A stretch of DNA of 8,707 nt from Planctomycetaceae bacterium (GTDB lineage Bacteria > Planctomycetota > Planctomycetia > Planctomycetales > Planctomycetaceae). The stretch covers positions 1-8,707 of the forward strand of contig WFOZ01000122.1 of the NCBI GenBank assembly GCA_015487825.1, written 5' to 3'. Numbering within the stretch: the first letter of the stretch is position 1; each line of letters begins with the position of its first letter. Shown in pieces: positions 1 through 6,700 of this stretch. The notes below the pieces were generated by a model. The model did no database searches and had not been told where the DNA came from. It saw nothing but the letters and a program-made list of their open reading frames with translations. The position numbers and the translations under genes are program-made.

Positions 1-68
1 CATATTCGCCTACCAGCAGACTTGCTATTCAATCAAAATGTAACATAAAATTCCACTCACAAAACACC

Positions 69-100
69 CCCTGTTTGGTTCCGGCTACGCCGGGTTAGGG
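69..100. repeat. GC-rich hairpin in the region 3' of the glycosyltransferase gene
   Basis: The non-coding stretch 1-227 contains one clear structure. CCGGC (81-85) and GCCGG (89-93) form a 5-bp stem around the loop TAC. An outer pair, CCCT (69-72) with AGGG (97-100), can close it further. No U-tract follows on either strand, so it does not look like a simple intrinsic terminator. It lies about 130 bp beyond the stop of the minus-strand glycosyltransferase. It resembles the short palindromic repeats scattered between genes in many bacterial genomes, but only this copy is visible here. The rest of 1-227 shows no ORF, RNA gene or other structure I can support. Confidence 0.35.
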
Positions 101-227
101 ATCACTCGAATAATTACAGTCGCATTTCATGACAGGGATAGCTCGGACGCATCGCATCTGAGTTGCACTGCAAACAGGAAGAACCGCATAGCTCGCCAGG
201 ACTCGCAGTTATTAACCAGGTTTAGTA

Positions 228-1400
228 TCAGCTGTTTGCTTCAGAGCGTTCGGTTCTTTTCCAGGTTCCCTTTTGTGTTTTGAATAACCAGCGATTAAAA
301 CCGAGCGCCAGACCAATATTCATATTGACGAACATCCAGGCAGCTTGTGCGATTTTCCCGATTTTTCCCGGCAGTAAAGAGACGCTTCCCAAAGCCGCGA
401 TGGCGTAAAACATGCCCTGTAAAGCAAGCAGCAGTTGATACAACGGCGTTGCAGCCAACAGATAGTTACTCACTATCGCGATTACCATAAACACTGGGCA
501 AAACCATCGCAAAACCTTGTGCGACCAGAAAGCCCAACTGACAAGCGAATATCGGGGAAGCAGCAATTTCCAAAGCCATGTTAAACTTTGAAACGCACCT
601 GCTCCAATTCTGATGCGGCGTTGTAACTCATCGCTGATAGTCGGCGCGGTTTCTTCTCTGGCAATCGCTTGCTTTTCGTAAAGCAGTCGAAACCCGGATT
701 GATGTATCCGCATCCCAATGACAAAATCATCGACAATTGTCTGTGAGGGGATAGGCTGATAAAGTTTTTTGCGGATGGAATAAATGGCACCGTTTGCACC
801 CAGGATCGCCCCCAGTTTCCCTTCCCATTCTTTCAGGCGATTTTCGTATCGCCAGTATATCCCATCTACATTCTCACCGGTGTCGGAATCGGTAAGAAGC
901 AGTCGCCCGCAAACACCTCCGACCTGTTCATCTTCAAAATGTCGTACAAGCAATTTCGCTGCATCGACATCCCAAAAAGTATTGGCATCAGAAAACAGGA
1001 TGATTTCCCCGCGGGCAGCTGCAATGCAATCATTCAAAACAGAAGCCTTACCACGACGCTCAGGAAACTGCATCAGTTGAATTCGCGAATCCTGAAACGA
1101 CCTGACCAGTTCACCGGTAGCATCTTCATTGCCATCAACGCCAATAATAATTTCAAGTTTGTCACTCGGATAATCAAGCTGTAACGCATTTCTGAGGCGT
1201 TCGACAATTACAGATTCTTCCCGATATGCTGCAATCACCAGAGAAACCATCGGCCATTGCTCGGGAGATATTTCCTCGATATTTGCGGATGATTTCACAG
1301 GAGCGAAATTCGCCAATAATGCCAGCAGCAACGGATAGATCAAATAGCTGTAGGCGATCAACCCGATAGAAGTCCAGCATAATATTTCAACGATCATCAT
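228..1400 (-). CDS. Membrane-bound family 2 glycosyltransferase (processive, cellulose/hyaluronan synthase-like)
   Basis: A 390-residue inner-membrane glycosyltransferase, probably transferring sugar from a nucleotide-sugar on the cytoplasmic side to make or extend an exported glycan. An N-terminal hydrophobic segment (about 3-31) precedes a GT-A domain (about 50-280) that opens with 'VSLVIAAYREE'. Visible motifs are the nucleotide-binding 'IIGVDG' (85-90), 'RRGKAS' (115-120), the metal-binding DXD equivalent 'FSDAN' (136-140, Asn in the last position), the 'VDD' acid pair (224-225, likely catalytic base region) and 'QRRIR' (260-264) in place of the QxxRW of processive synthases. Two to three C-terminal hydrophobic segments follow (about 285-375). 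This order matches BcsA/PgaC/HAS-type GT2 enzymes, but the single N-terminal helix and short length fit smaller EPS-type members. The ATG at 1400 begins a Met-Met pair with only a weak purine stretch upstream. It follows the methyltransferase gene by 88 bp, so co-transcription is likely. The sugar is unknown. Confidence 0.88.
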   Translation of the reverse strand: MMIVEILCWTSIGLIAYSYLIYPLLLALLANFAPVKSSANIEEISPEQWPMVSLVIAAYREESVIVERLRNALQLDYPSDKLEIIIGVDGNEDATGELVRSFQDSRIQLMQFPERRGKASVLNDCIAAARGEIILFSDANTFWDVDAAKLLVRHFEDEQVGGVCGRLLLTDSDTGENVDGIYWRYENRLKEWEGKLGAILGANGAIYSIRKKLYQPIPSQTIVDDFVIGMRIHQSGFRLLYEKQAIAREETAPTISDELQRRIRIGAGAFQSLTWLWKLLLPRYSLVSWAFWSHKVLRWFCPVFMVIAIVSNYLLAATPLYQLLLALQGMFYAIAALGSVSLLPGKIGKIAQAAWMFVNMNIGLALGFNRWLFKTQKGTWKRTERSEANS

Positions 1401-1488
1401 CCGAAGCCATTTCCAAAATTCCCGCCGGGCCGATGTACGAACCGAATTTGTCTCACCTGAGCATGTTCAATGGACTGCCATGCAACCT
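1401..1488. other. Short spacer between methyltransferase and glycosyltransferase genes
   Basis: These 88 bp separate two same-strand genes. I see no ORF, no terminator-like hairpin with a U-tract, and no convincing promoter. This is compatible with read-through from the methyltransferase gene into the glycosyltransferase gene. Confidence 0.4.
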
Positions 1489-2469
1489 CTACGATTTCTG
1501 ACTGAATGCAACATCTCCCATCGCATTGCTTTGAGAATCCACACTTATTGCCGTCGGTTTCATGCCTGTATACCACATGTAGTCGGCAGCCAGGTCTTCG
1601 AGCGAGAATTTCTCGAACTCATCATTTAATGTGATGGACTTATTTTCCAGCACCTGACGTGCTTGCGGGTCGACACGTTTTTTTTCAAGCAGGGAAACAA
1701 AGCCTGCTTCACGAAATATTTTTGAAAATTCCGAACATCGCAGGCGATTGTGATAGGCCAGACCTTCGCCGTATTTCTTCCACGCCGTTGATGAGTATTG
1801 TAGAAAATTTGCAGTGCTGACAGAGTTGTCATCATTGGCATAATGATCGCCCGGGTTAAAACGATGCACGTATAGTCCACCCGGTTTCAGAATTCGAAAA
1901 GCTTCTTCTGTAATAGCTTTCAAAACCGGTGCAGGGATATGTTCCAGAACATTCGAACTGATGATGAAATCGACACTCTGCGAATCCAGTCCTGTCCTGC
2001 TTGCATCGCCGGGGGATTGATACTCCGTTCGCATGGAGGCTAACAGTTTATCGAGCTTTAATGCCGCAAGATCGATATCCCGGTAACGCCCGGAAACAGT
2101 TGATTCATCAAGTCCTGCTGCCTCTGCAAATTGTGCAAGATGATCTTCTGAAGCAGTGATACATTCCCGGGCAGATTTAAGAGACATCCATGGATTTACA
2201 TCGACCGTAATTATTTTCTCTGCCCCGGCCAGGTAACAGCCAAGCGGCGCATAAGGATGCCAGCCCGAACCGATCTCAAAAAAGATTCCCCCCTGCGAAG
2301 ACTGTCCCGCCTCTTTAATCATTCCCAGCAGCTCGACAATGCGCGCAAAATCACGCCCCGGCTGCGGACGATTAGAACCTGCCATTTTCTGCATCAATAG
2401 ATACAGCCGTTTCCCCAGCGGGATCTGGCTCAACTGACGCAGTATAAACGCCTTTGTCTGCCACTTCAT
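1489..2469 (-). CDS. SAM-dependent class I methyltransferase (Methyltransf_11-like)
   Basis: A 326-residue soluble protein with a Rossmann-type methyltransferase core. Motif I is 'FFEIGSGW' (63-70), the SAM-binding glycine loop. The acidic residue ending strand 2 is in 'ITVDVN' (Asp90). Motif IV/post-III is 'VDFIISSNVLEHI' (166-178), typical of Methyltransf_11 and UbiE-type enzymes, and 'LKPGG' (194-198) is the usual motif before strand 5. The segment around 200-240 ('VHRFNPGDHYAND') and the C-terminal 90 residues are not family-standard and probably define the acceptor site. The N-terminal 55 residues are basic and helical. No signal peptide or membrane helix is seen. Start: the ATG at 2469 has a GAGAGA-type purine run about 8 bases upstream. 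Because it leads into the glycosyltransferase gene, I infer methylation of a sugar, lipid carrier or glycan end. The acceptor cannot be read from sequence. Confidence 0.85.
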   Translation of the reverse strand: MKWQTKAFILRQLSQIPLGKRLYLLMQKMAGSNRPQPGRDFARIVELLGMIKEAGQSSQGGIFFEIGSGWHPYAPLGCYLAGAEKIITVDVNPWMSLKSARECITASEDHLAQFAEAAGLDESTVSGRYRDIDLAALKLDKLLASMRTEYQSPGDASRTGLDSQSVDFIISSNVLEHIPAPVLKAITEEAFRILKPGGLYVHRFNPGDHYANDDNSVSTANFLQYSSTAWKKYGEGLAYHNRLRCSEFSKIFREAGFVSLLEKKRVDPQARQVLENKSITLNDEFEKFSLEDLAADYMWYTGMKPTAISVDSQSNAMGDVAFSQKS

Positions 2470-2526
2470 CGATTCTTTTCTCTCACGGTGAAATGATACA
2501 CGATTTTTTCAGCATATTGACTATTA

Positions 2527-2556
2527 TTGATAGACTAGAACAGGGAAAGATATGAA
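2527..2556 (+). promoter_or_regulatory. Possible sigma-70-like promoter in the divergent intergenic region
   Basis: Within the 250-bp divergent region 2470-2719, TTGATA (2527-2532) and TATGAA (2551-2556) are 18 bp apart and each matches 4 or more of 6 consensus bases. They point towards the membrane/hydrolase ORFs. The leader would be about 160 bases. The remainder is AT-rich. It holds four copies of GATTAT (2603, 2621, 2630, 2684) and a 5-bp inverted repeat, CTGAC/GTCAG (2661-2683). No ORF is evident. A promoter for the minus-strand methyltransferase must lie here too, but I could not pick it out. Confidence 0.25.
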
Positions 2557-2719
2557 CCGATGAGAAATCAGCAGGAGAGAAAACCAAACTGGGATTTCTG
2601 CGGATTATCCTTCTGTTTCCGATTATAAAGATTATTCAGGTAAGAATCTGCGCAGAAAAACTGACCAGAGGGCAACCAGTCAGGATTATTCGAGAACTAC
2701 TGTTACGGAATTATTCTTT

Positions 2720-3130
2720 ATGAATCCGATCGCTTTAAGTTTTGCAGACGGAACTGTTTTCTTCGTGGGCCTGGTGCTGGTTCTCGCCTGTGAGTTGATG
2801 ATGATGAGGTTTCGAAAACGAATTGCTCAAACCGTGTTATCGTTGATTGTTTTTCTGGGGATCTTTTTCGTTGCACTTTCATCGACTCCCCTCCCAGGTT
2901 GGTTGTATCTGATCTGGGGACTCTCCATTTCATTCGGGTTTGTCATGTTTCGTCGGGACTCTGTTTCAAAAAGGAAGAAGACTTTTTCAGCCACGGCCAT
3001 TTTGCTCACGACATTCTCTCTTTGTGCTGTGGAAGTTCCGTATCATTTTCCACCTGAATTGAGTCTCCCGGAAAACGGAACCATCTATATTACTAACGGT
3101 AAAAGTTTGCGAACGGCTCGCAAATTTTAG
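2720..3130 (+). CDS. Four-helix membrane ORF, probable N-terminal half of a split SGNH hydrolase gene
   Basis: A 136-residue integral membrane protein with four hydrophobic segments at about 10-28, 36-53, 60-76 and 89-105. Basic loops (RFRKR at 30-34; SKRKK at 83-87) suggest an inner-membrane protein. After the last helix comes a short extracytoplasmic-type segment 'PYHFPPELSLPENGTIYI' (107-124). This resembles the linker plus first strand that usually leads straight into a GDS block. Instead the frame continues for 12 basic residues and ends at TAG (3128-3130). The SGNH domain follows at once in the +1 frame, which is open from 3063 onward, so both frames are open across 3063-3127. From memory of planctomycete membrane-anchored SGNH proteins, I infer that the two ORFs were one gene of roughly 290-315 codons. 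The ATG at 2720 has only a weak GGA upstream. It could also be a genuine separate protein translated together with the hydrolase. Confidence 0.6.
   Translation: MNPIALSFADGTVFFVGLVLVLACELMMMRFRKRIAQTVLSLIVFLGIFFVALSSTPLPGWLYLIWGLSISFGFVMFRRDSVSKRKKTFSATAILLTTFSLCAVEVPYHFPPELSLPENGTIYITNGKSLRTARKF
3101..3128 (+). terminator. Hairpin at the junction of the two hydrolase ORFs, terminator-like
   Basis: A perfect 7-bp stem, TTTGCGA (3106-3112) with TCGCAAA (3118-3124), surrounds the loop ACGGC. AAAA (3101-3104) and TTTT (3125-3128) extend it to 11 bp with one bulged G (3105). The A-tract/stem/T-tract layout resembles a weak bidirectional intrinsic terminator, although the U-run is only four bases. 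It sits at the end of the membrane ORF, and the T-run includes the first base of the TAG stop. If active, it would attenuate transcription into the SGNH domain. It could instead be an RNA structure affecting translation, or part of an inserted palindromic repeat. Confidence 0.4.
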
Positions 3131-3143
3131 AAAAAATATCAGT

Positions 3144-3668
3144 TTGGTTACGGCTATCAGAATGAACCAGCCGTGCTGGGTGATCGGCGATTCCATCAGT
3201 GCCGGCGTAGGATTGAATCAGCAATGTTGGCCTACAGTCTTAAATGAAACGTCGCCGTATCATGTTGTCAATCTGGCGAAAGCGGGGGCAACAGTCAATA
3301 ATGCGATTGATCAGGCAAAGCAAATTACTGTATCCAACTCTCTGGTTATTGTCGAATTTGGTGGTAACGACATGCTTGGCGGAACAGATGCCTCTCTGTT
3401 TCGCAGCAGATTGGAGACGCTCCTTTCAGCTCTTCGCAAAGACAATCATCAGGTTCTTATTCTGGAACTCCCATTGTTTCCGTTCCAGAATTCCTATGGC
3501 GGTGCGCAACGTAGTCTTGCCAGGAAATATCAATCTGCATTACTCCCCAAAAGATATTTCACCCGTGTGCTTGGCATGCACAAGGGAACCATTGATGGGC
3601 TCCATCTCTCCAAAGAAGGCCATGACGAAATGGCCAAAATCATTGCAGCTGTGATCAAACAGAAATAA
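3144..3668 (+). CDS. SGNH/GDSL-family hydrolase domain protein (esterase/lipase type)
   Basis: A 174-residue single-domain serine hydrolase. All four SGNH blocks are intact. Block I is 'VIGDSISAG' (13-21, nucleophile Ser17), block II is the Gly in 'NLAKAGAT' (43-50, Gly48), block III is 'GGND' (73-76, Asn75), and block V is 'DGLHLS' (151-156, Asp151 and His154 completing the triad). The length is normal for a bare TesA-like domain. Family members cleave esters of lipids or acetylated sugars; the substrate here is unknown. The start is doubtful. TTG at 3144 and ATG at 3162 (giving 168 residues) are the only nearby options, and neither has a Shine-Dalgarno site. No signal peptide is present, whereas the preceding ORF supplies four membrane helices in another frame. 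This supports the view that this is the catalytic half of a split membrane-anchored hydrolase. The intact catalytic residues argue that the break is recent or that the domain is still expressed. Confidence 0.8.
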   Translation: MVTAIRMNQPCWVIGDSISAGVGLNQQCWPTVLNETSPYHVVNLAKAGATVNNAIDQAKQITVSNSLVIVEFGGNDMLGGTDASLFRSRLETLLSALRKDNHQVLILELPLFPFQNSYGGAQRSLARKYQSALLPKRYFTRVLGMHKGTIDGLHLSKEGHDEMAKIIAAVIKQK

Positions 3669-3706
3669 TCAAAGTGCTTTGCAACAATCACAATAGTTAC
3701 AACAGA
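3669..3706. other. Convergent gap between hydrolase and kinase genes
   Basis: Only 38 bp separate the stop of the plus-strand hydrolase from the stop of the minus-strand kinase. It contains a short palindrome, CAAAG-TG-CTTTG (3670-3681), too tight for a stable stem and without a U-tract. No good terminator is seen for either gene, so overlapping 3' transcripts are possible. Confidence 0.3.
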
Positions 3707-6700
3707 TCAAAAAAGAGGTGCAGCAGAATTTCGGGTAGGTTTTTTATCGGGCTGGCTGCCCGGGGCGATCTCTGCAAGGTCGAGGCTGCCTACTTCAGCT
3801 CCGATCGGTTGTTCGTTTACTCCCCATTTTGCCGCCTTGCTTTTCGCAAAAAGAGTGAATGCAGAAGGCTTCAGGGATTTGGAGACAACCTGTTTATTAA
3901 AGAGCATCACGCCATCTGCCCCAAATAATGCAGATTCAACATGCCCGGGACCCCAAAATTCCGGCCAAATTCCGGGAATAGGCTGTCCCATTAATTTCTG
4001 AGCGACTCCCGGCGCAAAACCATTTCTATTACCCCACCACCACAATCGCCGGGGCAGCTGATCCTGTTTGAATGATGTACTTATCAGCGAAACTGCGGGA
4101 GGATTTTTCAGATCGGTTTTAACAGGTGCAATAAAGATCGATTCACTTACGTGACCGCTGACAAACGGTTTCTCATACTTCGATGCCGCCGGGAGATCAA
4201 AATGGAAAAAACCGTTTCGAGAAGAAAGGGTACTTCTTGAAATTTCAAAAATTCCAGGTGATTGAATTCTATTTTTCTTCTGATAGCCAATATCAAAAAG
4301 ATGATTCTGCGAAACCAGCAGACTGTTTCGTACAACCAACGGATTTGACGCCAGGTCTATACTGATAATATCTCCGCCTGATTGCAGGTAGCATCGTTCA
4401 ATCCAAAGACCATTTCCGACTCTCTTTGAACTTTCGGGCTGGGAGATATTGATTAGCGAAGAGAGTCGTTCGTGCTTTTCAAACGGCCCGGTCACGTAAC
4501 ATTTATTGAGCCGCACGGTCGAATTCTGCGATTTAATCCAGTGGCGGGGCATCGGGTTTTTATTGGGAGGACGTAAGCGGAAAACTCCTGCTTCAATTTC
4601 AAGAGTCCCGTTTTCGACGGTAATCCAGGGCACACTTTTTCCAGAACGATCATTCTTGCGAGCAACAGGTTGCAATGTAAGCGGGTATTTCCCTTTCGCG
4701 GAAATGAATTGTATTTTTACCTGTTTGTTATTGATTGTAAAAGGTGTGCATTTTATTAATCCAAACCCTTTGGCTTCGACAATTGTCTTTTTTGTCAGGC
4801 TCTGAGAGGTAAGGAACTGACCGAGGTCTGTTTTGTTCAAGTCAACCTGAAGTTTTTTCACTTCCCCAACAAAAGGATTTTCCTGAGGAATGGAAGGTGG
4901 CGAGAGGAATGTTAATTCCGCACGCCAGGTTTTGTGCGCTAACTCGGGGGCAGCGATTGTTGTTAGTTTATCAAGCGTTTTCTGATCAGCGTGAGCCAGA
5001 CTCGTTATTTTGTACTGTTTTATTTTTGCTGGCTCTAAAGAGGCCAGCCGAGAGAATAAATCGGCGTTAATTCCTTCCGATTCCCACTTCCCTTCCAGCC
5101 CTTGTCCGCCCCAGAACTTTACCCACTGCTCGTCATTTTCCGCGTTGAATTTTGTACGGGTTTTACTTGTCGATGCAAGTAAACGCTGCTTCCAGCCGGA
5201 AATCAGCGTTTCCTCACTGATCCATTTCAAATCTGAAAGTTTCCCGGCTCCTGAACTTTTCAGAATGTTTTCAGGCCAGTTGCGTACCGATAAAAACGGT
5301 TGAGTGCCAACTGAGTTGCTCGCAACAAAAACTGAGCGGTTCAGTCGCACAAGAGTGGAAGGGACATTGACCTGACCGCTACCATTTTCAATGGCGATTG
5401 CAGTTGCTTCGCAGGCGATGATGGAATCTGAAATCGAAAGATCGCGGTCAGCTTTCTCTGCTCCGGAATCAGTATCGACGCCTGGGGAACCTGAGCGAGG
5501 TGAGTGATTGAGCAGATAAACAGGCTCATTCCCAATGGCGATAAGAGATTCCTGCAAAGTAGACTGAATCTTGCGACCCGAAAAAGAAAATGGTGCCCAG
5601 CCGGTTCCGCGAATCAGGCAACGCTGCCAGTTGGACTTGCCGGCTTTAGAACTGTTCCAGCTTGCCTGACAAAGTACGACAGGAGCCCTGCGGTTTTCTT
5701 CGAGGGTGAAAGAACAGTCTCGAACATCCAGCTCAGCATCGATCGCACGAATCAGCACCAGTTTATTGTCGCCGGGCAAATCGTAACCAAGCAGGCCGAA
5801 ATGCAATCCCTGCATTTTCAATGACCCTTTTCGCACTCTCAGAAATCCTTCTGCAAGTGCCCCGGTCGTATTAACGAGGATGAGTCCGGAGCTCCTATTC
5901 CCGGCTCGCAGAGTCAGTTTTTTCTCAAAAATATCGACAGGGTGCTCCCAGATGCTCAGCCCTTCTGTTTGAATTTCGACAACCGCGGCCGACGCCGTTA
6001 CCTTCTCGATTGCCTCTTTAAGAGTGTGAGCAGAAGTGGCATCAGTTTTTTTATTTGAAGCAATAACCCTGATTACCTGCGGCCCACCTGCTTCTATATT
6101 ATTCTGATTATGAGGTATGTGTGCGCCATTAATACCGGTTGAGTTTGAACCAACCGGCTGCTCCTGCTGGTTTGGTTTATTCTGCTTGTTGGCTGGCTGG
6201 CTATTATTGGCCAATTCGTTTTGTTTCGCCTTCTCAACTTCTTCCTCTCGTGCCTTTTGTCTCTCTTCAGCCAGTTCCACTAAATCGACATTTTTGCCAC
6301 TACCGTTATCGAGAGTCCCTCCAAAACCTGAAATGACAGAATACAACAACCCGACAAAGGCTAATACGCCAATTGCAACTCCCGCATAAATGAAAGGAGT
6401 CCAATCAAATCCTCCTTCTTTTTTGCCGTCAACTTCAGAAAGCTTTTTACGCTCCCTCGGCGGCAGTGAGTCTAACCCTGAATCATTCGACTTAGATTTC
6501 GAACTGCCAGCGGATGCTTTTTTTGCCCGGCGTGAACTTTTCGAACTGCTGTCGGCTTCTTCAGAAACATCTTCAGTTTTTTTCCTTTTGCTTCTTTGGG
6601 GGAGAGGAGCCGGTCCGTTGGGGGATTCGAACTCCTCTTCTTCATCAATTTCTTCAGGCGAAGCAAGAGCGGCCAGATCAGTTGCACTTATTTCCTTACG

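Noticed and set aside
138..195. Direct repeat ATAGCTCG exactly 50 bp apart (138-145, 188-195)
   Set aside because: Only two 8-base copies with unrelated flanks, so not distinguishable from chance.
2603..2689. Four GATTAT copies before the membrane ORF as a regulator array
   Set aside because: The spacing is irregular (18, 9, 54) and the region is AT-rich, so a short motif like this readily recurs by chance.
3078..3169. GAACCA direct repeat (3078-3083 and 3164-3169) as a target-site duplication around an 86-bp insertion in the hydrolase
   Set aside because: Removing 86 bp does not restore the reading frame between the two halves, and a 6-base repeat is expected by chance.
3670..3681. CAAAG-TG-CTTTG as a bidirectional terminator between hydrolase and kinase
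   Set aside because: A two-base loop is too tight, the stem is AT-rich, and no U-tract follows on either strand.
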